From Pseudomonas citrullilanati (GTDB taxonomy: Bacteria; Pseudomonadota; Gammaproteobacteria; Pseudomonadales; Pseudomonadaceae): a DNA stretch of 64,000 bases. The notes below the pieces were generated by a model that made no database searches, was not told where the DNA came from, and saw only the letters and a list, made by a program, of their open reading frames with translations. Position numbers and translations under genes: made by a program. The stretch is from the NCBI RefSeq assembly GCF_030580855.1, contig NZ_JAUQOP010000017.1:44439-108438 (forward strand), given 5' to 3'. The first letter of the stretch is position 1; the number at the start of each line of letters is the position of its first letter. Of the stretch, positions 1 through 7,471 are shown one piece after another.

Positions 1-450
1 GGCTTCACCTTGCTGGAACTGATGGTGGTCATTGTCCTGATGGGCATCGCGGCCGGCATGGTCAGCCTCGCCGTGGGCCCGAACCCGGCCCGGGAAGCCC
101 GGCAGCAGGCCGGGCAATTCATCCGCATGGTGCAACAGTTGCGCGAGCGGGCGGTGCTGGAAAACGAGGAATACGGGCTGCGCATACGCGTGCACGGGTA
201 CCAGGCGCTGCGGCTCGATGCCCAGGGCTGGACCCCGGTGGCGACGTTGCAGCGCCTGCCGGACACCCTGACCCTGGGGCTTGAGCAGGACGGCCACGCC
301 GTGGCCCTCGACGACGCGCCCGGCGCGCCGCAGTTGCTGATGCTCAGCAGCGATGAGATCAGCCCGTTCCGGTTGTTTGTCCAGGCCGCCGGCCAGCGCT
401 TGTCCCAGGTCTCCAGCGATGGCCTGGCGGAGCCGACGACCGATGAGTGA
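1..450 (+). CDS. gspH: Type II secretion minor pseudopilin GspH (5' end cut by window edge)
   Basis: Minor pseudopilin of the type II secretion pseudopilus, which is assembled in the inner membrane and pushes folded exoproteins through the outer-membrane secretin. The reading frame is open from base 1 and opens with the prepilin signature Gly-Phe-Thr-Leu-Leu-Glu (Glu at +5 after the Gly/Phe cleavage site), followed by a hydrophobic helix of about 20 residues. Only the short leader and start codon lie outside the window, so about 149 residues are visible. The body resembles the GspH/XcpU beta-domain in size. The stop codon lies inside the next gene (8-nt overlap). The order H-I-J-K-L-M that follows supports the assignment. 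I cannot tell whether this is the Xcp or the Hxc system, because the ATPase and secretin genes are outside. Confidence 0.85.
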   Translation, partial: GFTLLELMVVIVLMGIAAGMVSLAVGPNPAREARQQAGQFIRMVQQLRERAVLENEEYGLRIRVHGYQALRLDAQGWTPVATLQRLPDTLTLGLEQDGHAVALDDAPGAPQLLMLSSDEISPFRLFVQAAGQRLSQVSSDGLAEPTTDE

Positions 451-829
451 TGCGCGCAGGTTGGCCGCCGACAGCCGTGGCTTCACCTTGCTGGAGGTCA
501 TGATCGCCCTGGCGATTTTTGCGACGGTGGCGGCGGCGGTGCTTTCGGCCAGCCAGTTTGTGCTCAAGCAGGGCGCCGGGCTGGAGGAGCGCCTGTTCGG
601 CGCGTGGCTGGCGGACAATCAGTTGAGCGAGCTGCGCCTGCAACCTGCCCCGGTGCCCGGGCAGCAACGCCTGGACCTGCGCCTGGACCGCCGCGACTGG
701 ACGCTGCAGCAGCGCATTGTTCCGGCCCATGACCCGCGCCTGCTCCAGGTCGAGATCCAGGTCAGCCGTGCCGGCGACGCGTCGCTTGTGCACCGCACCC
801 TGGGATGGATCCGCCAGCGTGACGAATAG
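443..829 (+). CDS. gspI: Type II secretion minor pseudopilin GspI
   Basis: Minor pseudopilin forming the tip complex with GspJ and GspK. I chose the ATG at 443, which gives a short basic leader and then Arg-Gly-Phe-Thr-Leu-Leu-Glu-Val-Met with the prepilin peptidase site and the Glu at +5. Upstream in-frame starts would add a sequence that only shadows gspH. The product is about 128 residues, the usual GspI size, with one N-terminal hydrophobic helix. The start overlaps the gspH stop and the end overlaps the gspJ start, indicating translational coupling. Confidence 0.88.
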   Translation: MSDARRLAADSRGFTLLEVMIALAIFATVAAAVLSASQFVLKQGAGLEERLFGAWLADNQLSELRLQPAPVPGQQRLDLRLDRRDWTLQQRIVPAHDPRLLQVEIQVSRAGDASLVHRTLGWIRQRDE

Positions 830-1355
830 ACAGTCGGGCTTCACCTTGTTGGAGCTGGTCATCGCCATCGCCATTTTCGCCTTGCTCGGCCTGGCCAGTT
901 GGCGGTTGTTCGACGGCGTCTTGCGCGTCCAGCAGGGCAGCGCCCGGCACGAGCAGGAGATCCGTACCTTGCAACGTGCGGTGGGGGTGATCGAGCGCGA
1001 TGCCTGGCAAGCCGTCCTCGGTTCGGTCGTGCTCGCGCCGACCGGCCTCCAGTTGCAGCGCAGCCATTGGCGCAACCCCCAGGACCAACCGCGCAGCGAG
1101 CGCCAGGCGGTGACTTATCGACTCGAAGGCTCGGTGCTCTGGCGCGACAGCCGCGCCGAGGGAAGCACCGTCGTGCAGCAGCAGAAATTGCTCGATGACG
1201 TGCGCGCCCTGAGCTGGCGAGTGTTCGATGCGCAGCGCGGCTGGCACGGCGAAACCGTCCGCGACGGTGCGCCGCTGGCGCTGGAACTGGTGGTGTCCGC
1301 CGGGCGTTTCGAACAGATCCGCCGCGTGCTGCTGTTGCCGGGGGCGTGGCCATGA
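819..1355 (+). CDS. gspJ: Type II secretion minor pseudopilin GspJ
   Basis: Minor pseudopilin of the pseudopilus tip. A GTG at 819 places the leader Val-Thr-Asn-Arg-Gln-Ser-Gly directly before Phe-Thr-Leu-Leu-Glu-Leu-Val, the prepilin cleavage and methylation site; an ATG farther upstream would add 34 residues without pseudopilin character. The protein is about 178 residues, slightly shorter than P. aeruginosa XcpW, and has the expected single N-terminal helix. It overlaps gspI by 11 nt and gspK by 4 nt. Confidence 0.88.
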   Translation: MTNRQSGFTLLELVIAIAIFALLGLASWRLFDGVLRVQQGSARHEQEIRTLQRAVGVIERDAWQAVLGSVVLAPTGLQLQRSHWRNPQDQPRSERQAVTYRLEGSVLWRDSRAEGSTVVQQQKLLDDVRALSWRVFDAQRGWHGETVRDGAPLALELVVSAGRFEQIRRVLLLPGAWP

Positions 1356-2200
1356 GTCGACAACGGGGCGTGGCGCTGATCAGTGTGTTGCTGGTGCTGA
1401 GCCTGGCGTTGCTGGTGATTGGCGGCATGTTGCACAGCCATCGGCTGTTGTTGCACAGCAGCGCGCAGCCGTTGCAGCAGGTCCAGCTGCGTCAATTGGG
1501 GTTGGCCGGCGAGGCCTGGGCGCAAGCGCGGCTGGAAGAGAGCCTGGCCGCGCCCTCCGGACCGGTGGACCTGAGCCAGGACTGGGCCCGGCGCGAACCG
1601 CCCTGGGTGCTGGAAGACGCCGAGGTCCATGTGGCGATCGAAGACCTGTCCGCGCGGCTGAACCTCACCCCCTTGCTGGCCCAGGGGCAGGTCGATCAGG
1701 TCACCCTCGGTCGATGGGCCCGTCTGCTTGCCTTGCTGGAGTTACCGGCGATGTCGTTGCCCCAGGTCGGCGTGGTGCATGAGTTAAGCCAGCTGCGCCT
1801 GTTGCCCGGCATCGATGGCCCTACGTTGCGGCGCCTGGAGCCCTGGGTGGCGCTGCTGCCCAAGGACGCCCGGCTGAATGTCAACACCGCGCCGCCACTG
1901 CTGTTGATGACCCTGGAGGGCATGGAGGCTGAGCCAGCAAGGGCGGTGGCCGAGCAGCGTCGGCAAGCCCCCTACGCCAGTGTGCAGGCGTTTACCGATG
2001 ATCCGCTGTTGTCCGGCTTGGGCCTCAGCAGCCATGGTCTGGGCGTGACCAGTCGCTGGTTCCGTATCACCGTGAGCGTGACGCGTGCCGGCCACCGTCT
2101 GCGCCTGGCCTCCGACCTCGAACGAGACGCCGCTAGCGGACGCTGGACTGTACGCCAGCGTCGTTTCCTACCCTTCAGCCCTGATGAGCTTGCTCGATGA
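1352..2200 (+). CDS. gspK: Type II secretion minor pseudopilin GspK
   Basis: The large minor pseudopilin that caps the pseudopilus. ATG at 1352 is preferred over the in-frame GTG at 1346. The N-terminus Arg-Gln-Arg-Gly-Val-Ala-Leu-Ile-Ser-Val-Leu-Leu has a prepilin-type Gly/hydrophobic junction but no Glu at +5, which is the normal GspK exception. The product is 282 residues, somewhat shorter than XcpX (about 330). A helix-hairpin-helix-like stretch around Leu-Pro-Gly-Ile-Asp-Gly and Leu-Asn-Val-Asn-Thr-Ala-Pro fits the GspK alpha-domain. It overlaps gspL by 4 nt. Confidence 0.87.
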   Translation: MSRQRGVALISVLLVLSLALLVIGGMLHSHRLLLHSSAQPLQQVQLRQLGLAGEAWAQARLEESLAAPSGPVDLSQDWARREPPWVLEDAEVHVAIEDLSARLNLTPLLAQGQVDQVTLGRWARLLALLELPAMSLPQVGVVHELSQLRLLPGIDGPTLRRLEPWVALLPKDARLNVNTAPPLLLMTLEGMEAEPARAVAEQRRQAPYASVQAFTDDPLLSGLGLSSHGLGVTSRWFRITVSVTRAGHRLRLASDLERDAASGRWTVRQRRFLPFSPDELAR

Positions 2201-3303
2201 AAAACTGGCTTTACCTGACAGCCGAAGGCCTGGATGCGCCCTCTGCCCACTGGCCCTGCTGCGTCTGGTCGCCCGGAGGCGAGCGACGTGGCTTGCCCCT
2301 GCACGAGGCGGCGCGCGAACTGGCCGGGCGTGCGGTCGTGGTGCTGTTGCCGATGGAAATGTGCAGTTGGGTGCGCAGCGATCCATGGCCGTCCCGGCGC
2401 CAGCCACGCCCTCAGGCGCTGGCATTCGCCATCGAAGAACAACTGAGTGAAAACCTGGAGACGCTGCACATCGCCGTCGGCCCACGGGACCGCCAGCACC
2501 GTTACCCACTGCTGGTGACGCAACGCAGCCGGCTCCGGGCGCTGCTGACCCTGCTCGACGAACAGGGCGTCGACGTGCGTGCGGTGCATGTCGATGCCGA
2601 TTTGCTGGCCGGTGACCAAGCGTTTGGCGTGCGCTGGTTTGGCCGCTGGTTGCTGGGCGGCGCGCTGGCGGCGCGGGTGGCGTTGTCGGGCGCGGCTCTG
2701 GCGGCGCTCAAGCCGGGCCTCGGCGAGGACATTCACTGGCTGGACGAGGCCCGCGACCGTCCGGGCATCGATGAGTGGTTGCTGAACACGGGCGGGCATC
2801 CCATCGACCTGTTGCAAGGTGACTTCCGGCGCCGCCGGCCGCGTCTGCCGTGGCGCGGCGCGGCGGCCATGGTGCTGGGCGTCCTGGTGTTGAGCTGGGC
2901 CTTCAGTGAAGCCCGCGTGGCTTTCCTGGAAAGCGAGACACGGCGGCTGTACAGCCAGAGCGAGCAGCGTTTCAGGGCGCTGTACCCCGAGCAAAGCCGC
3001 ATCGTCGACCTGGCGGCGCAATTCCAGGCCCTGCAGAGTCGCGGCGGCGAGCGCCAGGACACCCAGGTCGGGCGCCTGGCCCAACTGGTGGAGCGGGTCA
3101 TCGGCGCCAGTCATGTCGACGTACAGCGCATCGATTTTCGCGAAGGCGATGGCTGGAAGATCCAACTGACAGCCAACAGCTTCGTCGAGCTGGAACAACT
3201 GCGCGAACGCGGCCAGCAGAATGGTCTGCCCCTGGTCCTGGGTAGCGCGAGCAAACAAGGCAATCGCGTGCAAGCCGTCCTGACGCTGGAGAACGGTCGA
3301 TGA
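2197..3303 (+). CDS. gspL: Type II secretion inner-membrane platform protein GspL
   Basis: Bitopic inner-membrane protein linking the cytoplasmic ATPase GspE to GspM and the pseudopilus. The 368-residue product has a long cytoplasmic actin-like part (about residues 1-220), a single membrane segment near residues 225-242 (Ala-Ala-Met-Val-Leu-Gly-Val-Leu-Val-Leu), a coiled-coil-like stretch and a small periplasmic ferredoxin-like domain. Its length matches XcpY (382). The ATG overlaps the gspK stop and the TGA overlaps the gspM start. Confidence 0.86.
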   Translation: MKNWLYLTAEGLDAPSAHWPCCVWSPGGERRGLPLHEAARELAGRAVVVLLPMEMCSWVRSDPWPSRRQPRPQALAFAIEEQLSENLETLHIAVGPRDRQHRYPLLVTQRSRLRALLTLLDEQGVDVRAVHVDADLLAGDQAFGVRWFGRWLLGGALAARVALSGAALAALKPGLGEDIHWLDEARDRPGIDEWLLNTGGHPIDLLQGDFRRRRPRLPWRGAAAMVLGVLVLSWAFSEARVAFLESETRRLYSQSEQRFRALYPEQSRIVDLAAQFQALQSRGGERQDTQVGRLAQLVERVIGASHVDVQRIDFREGDGWKIQLTANSFVELEQLRERGQQNGLPLVLGSASKQGNRVQAVLTLENGR

Positions 3304-3755
3304 AGATCAATGGAGCACGACGGTTGAAACAGGCCTGGGCCGGCATATCGCGCCGGGAGCAGGCGCTGTTGCTGGGGCTTGCCGGGCTGTTGCTGGTGGT
3401 CGTGGGTTATGGCGCGATCTGGCGCCCCACCGGGCAACGACTGGAGGTCGCCGAGCGGCAGTATCGCCAGCAGGCCGAACTGAACGTGCGCATCCAGCGT
3501 GCCGAACCGGCCCGGGACACTCCCACGGTGACGCGGCCGTTGTCGGTGCGGCTCAATGACAGCGCCACGGCTGCGGGGCTGGATATTGCCGAGATGGACG
3601 TCGATGGCGATGCGGTGCGACTCACCGTCACCGGCGACGCCAACCCGTTGCTTCTCTGGCTGGACCGCCACGAGCGCGATGGCGCGGCATTGCAGGCGCT
3701 GACCCTGGAGGTGCGGGACGGTGTGTTGGAGGCACGGGTGGTGTTGGCACAATGA
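3300..3755 (+). CDS. gspM: Type II secretion inner-membrane platform protein GspM
   Basis: Small inner-membrane partner of GspL. The 151-residue protein has a basic cytoplasmic N-terminus, one membrane helix at about residues 21-39 (Leu-Leu-Leu-Gly-Leu-Ala-Gly-Leu-Leu-Leu-Val-Val-Val) and a periplasmic domain, as in the GspM/XcpZ family. It is the last gene of the secretion operon here. No clear T-rich terminator follows; instead a palindromic repeat (3774-3870) lies between it and the convergent MFS gene. Confidence 0.84.
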   Translation: MKINGARRLKQAWAGISRREQALLLGLAGLLLVVVGYGAIWRPTGQRLEVAERQYRQQAELNVRIQRAEPARDTPTVTRPLSVRLNDSATAAGLDIAEMDVDGDAVRLTVTGDANPLLLWLDRHERDGAALQALTLEVRDGVLEARVVLAQ

Positions 3756-3773
3756 TCGGTTGAAAAAATAGCC

Positions 3774-3870
3774 TGTGGCGAGGGGATTCATCCCAGCCAG
3801 GCTGCGAAGCCGCCTCAGGCGCTATGGCGCAACGCAGGCCAATCGCGACGGGAATAAATCCCCTTACCAC
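3774..3870. repeat. REP-like inverted repeat, GGCGAGGGGATT family
   Basis: The left arm reads TGTGGCGAGGGGATTCATCC and the right arm AATAAATCCCCTTACCAC, an imperfect inverted pair about 97 bp long. The same sequence family recurs at 25971, 34271 and 41251. It sits between the convergent ends of gspM and the MFS gene. Confidence 0.75.
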
Positions 3871-3902
3871 CAAGGCCTGGCCTGAACTGGGGCCGCGCCC
3901 GC

Positions 3903-5180
3903 CTAAGCCGGCAGGTTACCTGGCAACACCGGCAACTTCGCCAGCTTCACCGCCACCGTCAACGCCACCAGCAGCAACGCGCCGATGAACAGGCCGACAC
4001 CGTTCCAGCCGCCCAGGTGCCAGGCCACGCCGCCCGCAGTGCCCGCCACGCTCGATCCGGCGTAATAGCTGAACAGGTAGAGCGAGGATGCCTGGCCCTT
4101 GGCGGTCAGGGCGCGGCGGCCGATCCAGCTGCTGGCGACCGAATGGGCACCGAAGAAACCGAAGGTGAACACCAGCATGCCCGGGATCACCAGCACCAGC
4201 GGCGTGGCCATGGTCAGTGCGAGGCCGGCCAGCATCAGGGCGATGGTGGCCCAGAGCATCTTGCGCCGGCCGAGCTTGTCCGCCAGCGCGCCGACTTTCG
4301 CCGAGCTGTAGATGCCCGACAGGTACACCACCGACAGCAACCCGACGAACGCCTGATCCATGTGGTAAGGCTCGGCCAGCAGGCGGTAGCCGATGTAGTT
4401 GAACAGGGTCACGAAGGCGCCCATCAGGACGAAGGCTTCAAGGAACAACAACGGCAAACCGGCGTCCCGGAAGTGCTGGGTGAAGCCGTCCAGCAGGCTG
4501 CGCGGGTGCAGCGAGCGGGGCCGGAAATTGCGCGACTCCGGCAGGATCCGCCAGAACACCGCCGCCGCGACCAGGGCCAGGCCGCCGATCACCAGCATCG
4601 CGGTGTGCCAGCTGACGAAGTCGATCAGTACGCCGGTGATCAGGCGCCCGCACATGCCGCCGATCGCGTTGCCGGCGATGTACAGCCCCATCGCCAGGCC
4701 GATGTGCTTGGGGTGGATTTCTTCGCTGAGGTAAGTCATCGCCACTGCCGCCAACCCGCTCAACGACAACCCCACCAGGGCGCGCAGCAATAGCACGCCG
4801 TGCCAGGTCGGCATCATGGCGCTGGCCAGCGTGCACAACGCCGCGGCGAACAGGGCGGCGACCATCACCGGCTTGCGGCCGATGCGGTCGGAAATCGGCC
4901 CGGTGATCAGCAGGCCGATGGCGAGCAGGCCGGTCGCCACCGAGAGGATCAGGCTGCTTTGCGCCGCGTTGACGGAAAACTCCCTGGACAGCAGCGGCAT
5001 CATCGGTTGCACGCAGTACAACAGGGCGAACGTCGCGAAGCCGCCGCAGAACAGCGCCAGCACCGTGCGCATGAACATCGGCGTGCCTTTCTCGATGTAG
5101 ATGTCCTTCAGTTCGGTGGCGACGTCATCCTGTACGCGGGGGGGTATTTCATGGGCCAGTGGCGCGACAGCAGTTTTCAC
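3903..5180 (-). CDS. ynfM: MFS transporter, YnfM family
   Basis: Inner-membrane major facilitator superfamily exporter of unknown substrate. The 425-residue protein has a polar N-terminal tail of about 40 residues and then 12 predicted membrane helices. The MFS loop motif Gly-Pro-Ile-Ser-Asp-Arg-Ile-Gly-Arg-Lys-Pro-Val lies between helices 2 and 3. From the segment Gly-Thr-Pro-Met-Phe-Met-Arg onward it closely resembles E. coli YnfM as I remember it, including Thr-Tyr-Leu-Ser-Glu-Glu-Ile-His-Pro and Ala-His-Ser-Val-Ala-Ser-Ser-Trp-Ile-Gly. It is divergent from a LysR-type gene 119 bp away, the usual arrangement for a LysR-controlled transporter. Confidence 0.85.
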   Translation of the reverse strand: MKTAVAPLAHEIPPRVQDDVATELKDIYIEKGTPMFMRTVLALFCGGFATFALLYCVQPMMPLLSREFSVNAAQSSLILSVATGLLAIGLLITGPISDRIGRKPVMVAALFAAALCTLASAMMPTWHGVLLLRALVGLSLSGLAAVAMTYLSEEIHPKHIGLAMGLYIAGNAIGGMCGRLITGVLIDFVSWHTAMLVIGGLALVAAAVFWRILPESRNFRPRSLHPRSLLDGFTQHFRDAGLPLLFLEAFVLMGAFVTLFNYIGYRLLAEPYHMDQAFVGLLSVVYLSGIYSSAKVGALADKLGRRKMLWATIALMLAGLALTMATPLVLVIPGMLVFTFGFFGAHSVASSWIGRRALTAKGQASSLYLFSYYAGSSVAGTAGGVAWHLGGWNGVGLFIGALLLVALTVAVKLAKLPVLPGNLPA

Positions 5181-5299
5181 GGTGGACCTCGCGGGAGCAC
5201 GATCAGGCAGGCAGTAAAAAAAGCATATAGCCGGCTAATGTTTCTATCCAATATATTGTTCGACCTGTTTAAGACGTTTCGCGACTTGTTGGGTGGACC
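5181..5299. promoter_or_regulatory. Divergent promoter region between MFS transporter and LysR regulator
   Basis: This 119-bp gap is clearly AT-richer than its flanks. It contains the perfect palindrome TAGCCGGCTA at 5228-5237 within a TATAG...CTAATG context, a plausible LysR-type operator. No experiment or matrix search supports it, so the operator is an inference. Confidence 0.45.
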
Positions 5300-6214
5300 A
5301 TGGAATTGCGTCATCTGCGTTACTTCATCGCCGTCGCCGAAGAACTGCATTTTGGCCGCGCCGCCTTGGCCCTGGGCATTTCCCAGCCACCCTTGAGCCA
5401 GCAGATCCAGGCGCTGGAACAGGAAGTCGGCGCGCGTTTGTTCGAGCGCACCAATCGTCGGGTCGAACTGAGCGAAGCCGGGCGGCTGTTCCTCGACGAG
5501 GCGCGGCGGGTGTTGGTGCAGGTCGACAAGGCCGCCGACGTGGCCCGTCGTGCGCAACTGGGCGAGTTGGGCGAACTGAAGATCGGTTTCACCTCTTCGG
5601 CACCGTTCAACTCGACGATCCCCCAGGCGCTCTTCACCTTTCGCCAGCGCTTCCCCGCCGTGCACCTGAACCTGCGGGAAATGAGCAGCACCCAGGTGGC
5701 CGACGGGTTGATGGAAGGGGATATCGAGGTGGGCATCATGCGGCCGTTGCCACTGCCCGAGTCCCTGAGCGAGATCGAACTCAGCCGCGAACCACTGGTG
5801 GCCGTGCTCAGCTCCAAGCACCCGCTGGCCCAGGGCAGCGATGCCGGCCTGTTCCTGTCGGCGCTGGCCCAGGAGCCGTTCGTGTTCTTTCCCCGCAGTT
5901 ACGGCAGCGGTCTCTACGCGCAATTGCTGAGCCTGGCACGGGACGCCGGTTTCAGCCCGCACTTCGCCCAGGAAGCCGGCGAAGCCATGACCATCATCGG
6001 CCTGGTGGCTGCGGGCCTGGGCGTCTCGGTATTGCCCGCGTCCTACCAGCGCATGCGCATCGACGGCGTCGTCTACCGGCCGTTGCTCGATCCGGCGGCG
6101 GTGTCGGCGGTGTGGCTGGTGCAGCGCAAGGACCAGCGCTCGCCGATGGCGCGGGCGTTCGTGGCGTTATTGTGTGGCGATGCGCAAGACAGCCCCGCCC
6201 GCGACAGCCGATAA
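5300..6214 (+). CDS. LysR-family transcriptional regulator
   Basis: DNA-binding regulator of 304 residues. Residues 1-60 form the winged helix-turn-helix (Met-Glu-Leu-Arg-His-Leu-Arg-Tyr-Phe, then Ala-Leu-Gly-Ile-Ser-Gln-Pro-Pro-Leu-Ser-Gln-Gln-Ile and Leu-Phe-Glu-Arg-Thr-Asn-Arg-Arg-Val-Glu-Leu), followed by a type 2 periplasmic-binding-protein-like effector domain from about residue 90. The N-terminal features are those of the BenM/CatM/AlsR-like branch. Its divergence from the MFS gene suggests that it controls that transporter and itself. Confidence 0.9.
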   Translation: MELRHLRYFIAVAEELHFGRAALALGISQPPLSQQIQALEQEVGARLFERTNRRVELSEAGRLFLDEARRVLVQVDKAADVARRAQLGELGELKIGFTSSAPFNSTIPQALFTFRQRFPAVHLNLREMSSTQVADGLMEGDIEVGIMRPLPLPESLSEIELSREPLVAVLSSKHPLAQGSDAGLFLSALAQEPFVFFPRSYGSGLYAQLLSLARDAGFSPHFAQEAGEAMTIIGLVAAGLGVSVLPASYQRMRIDGVVYRPLLDPAAVSAVWLVQRKDQRSPMARAFVALLCGDAQDSPARDSR

Positions 6215-6228
6215 GCCGCGCGATCCTC

Positions 6229-6317
6229 CGTGGCGAGGGCGCGTGCTCCCGTTGGGTTGTGCGGCAAACTCGAATGGGCCGCTGCGCGCCCCAGCGGGAG
6301 CAAGCTCCCTCGCCACG
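6229..6317. repeat. Palindromic repeat with perfect terminal arms
   Basis: CGTGGCGAGGG at 6229 pairs perfectly with CCCTCGCCACG ending at 6317. Inner arms (GTGCTCCCGTTGGG and CCCAGCGGGAGCA) extend the fold. It lies between the convergent ends of the LysR gene and queC, where it could also act as a bidirectional terminator or mRNA stabiliser. Confidence 0.75.
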
Positions 6318-6349
6318 AATTCCGAGTGGCGCTGGGCTTTCGCCCTCCT

Positions 6350-7120
6350 TCATTTGCGGGGCAGCATTTTCAAGTCTTGATCATTCGAGCTACAGCCTTG
6401 AGCAGTGTCGGCCGTGGGTAACCCCAGCTTGCGTTTCAAACTGTCCAGCACCTTTTCTCCATTCTTCAGGAACGCTTCGAGCCCATTGGCGCGAAGGTGA
6501 CAGGCGTCGCAATTGCCGCACCCGTGTCCCTTGATCCCGTTATAGCAGGTCAAGGTTTCTTGATGGATCAGTTCCAATTGATTGTGATAGTAGGCCAGGG
6601 CCCAGGTTTCCGCCTTGGTCAACCACATCAGGGGCGTCTCGATGCGCAGCTTATAGTCCATGCCAAGCTCGATGGCACCGTTCAAGGCCTTGATGAACCC
6701 GTCACGGCAGTCCGGATAGCCGGAAAAGTCTGTTTCGCAAACACCGGTAATGACGGCCTGGGCGCCTACTTGATAGGCGTAAATAGACGCCAGCGTCAAA
6801 AACAGGATATTTCGGCCGGGGACAAAGGTGGAAGGTAGGCCGTTAGCGGCGCTGTTCGCAGGCGGGACAGCGATCGCGTCGCGGGTCAGACTGCTGATGG
6901 CCAACTCATTGAGCAGCGACGTATCCAGGACTTTGTGCGCGGTGACGCCGAGTTTCTCGCAAAGCTGCCGCGCCACTTCGATTTCCGCACGATGGCGTTG
7001 GCCGTAGTCGAACGTAATGCAATGGATTTCTTCATATCGCGGTAACGCGTGGATCAGGCAGGTGGTGGAGTCTTGGCCGCCGCTGAAGACGATGACTGCT
7101 TTTTGGGTGGGTTCATTCAT
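6350..7120 (-). CDS. queC: 7-cyano-7-deazaguanine synthase QueC
   Basis: ATP-dependent enzyme converting 7-carboxy-7-deazaguanine and ammonia to preQ0 in queuosine synthesis. The PP-loop motif Ser-Gly-Gly-Gln-Asp-Ser is at residues 13-18. The C-terminal zinc site is Cys192, Cys201, Cys204 and Cys207 (Cys-X8-Cys-X2-Cys-X2-Cys). ATG at 7120 begins Met-Asn-Glu-Pro-Thr; upstream codons belong to the leader. At 256 residues it is about 25 longer than E. coli QueC because of a polar C-terminal tail. The region is visibly AT-richer than the surrounding genes, and no queD, queE or queF is nearby. It could be a second, acquired QueC copy; a Pseudomonas normally has one beside tol-pal. Confidence 0.9.
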   Translation of the reverse strand: MNEPTQKAVIVFSGGQDSTTCLIHALPRYEEIHCITFDYGQRHRAEIEVARQLCEKLGVTAHKVLDTSLLNELAISSLTRDAIAVPPANSAANGLPSTFVPGRNILFLTLASIYAYQVGAQAVITGVCETDFSGYPDCRDGFIKALNGAIELGMDYKLRIETPLMWLTKAETWALAYYHNQLELIHQETLTCYNGIKGHGCGNCDACHLRANGLEAFLKNGEKVLDSLKRKLGLPTADTAQGCSSNDQDLKMLPRK

Positions 7121-7156
7121 TGGCTTGTCCCAGTAGCGTTGAGGGAGTGACCCTAG

Positions 7157-7314
7157 TGTCCTGTCTCGCAAATAAGCTGTTCACTTTTGGCGGCGTCCTG
7201 AGTGCCCGACCGGCATTGCCACTCCTCGCCATAGCCCTGCCATGACTCGTCGCGGCGCCTTGGCCGAACACCCAAGCCACTCGCCAGAAGAGAACGTATT
7301 TCCGAGATAGGACA
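7157..7314. mobile_element. MITE-like element with terminal inverted repeats and CTAG duplication
   Basis: The ends are TGTCCTGTCTCG (7157-7168) and CGAGATAGGACA (7303-7314), inverted copies with one mismatch; the similarity continues inward (AAATAAGCTGTTCACTTTTG against CAGAAGAGAACGTATTT). Both sides are flanked by CTAG (7153-7156 and 7315-7318), which fits the 4-bp target duplications of IS5-like elements. The 158-bp interior has no convincing coding frame, so this would be a non-autonomous miniature element or an IS remnant. Confidence 0.7.
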
Positions 7315-7392
7315 CTAGCCCTAAGGCTCAACGTTTTCCTGTGGGAATTTTCTGAAAATGCCAGCTCGCCTTCGATATGAGCTTTCACCCGT

Positions 7393-7423
7393 GCAAAGAG
7401 CCCTGGTCAGTCGGGCTCTTTGC
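7393..7423. terminator. Perfect 11-bp inverted repeat downstream of the giant toxin gene
   Basis: GCAAAGAGCCC and GGGCTCTTTGC are separated by 9 nt, 48 bp past the stop codon of the minus-strand toxin gene. There is no good T-tract on either side, so calling it a terminator is tentative. Confidence 0.4.
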
Positions 7424-7471
7424 AGAGAGGCTTTTGGGGATGTGAGTATTGAAGTCGCCCCGCCATGCGGG

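Noticed and set aside
1352..2200. Missing Glu+5 in the GspK prepilin sequence as a defect
   Set aside because: GspK proteins regularly lack this Glu.
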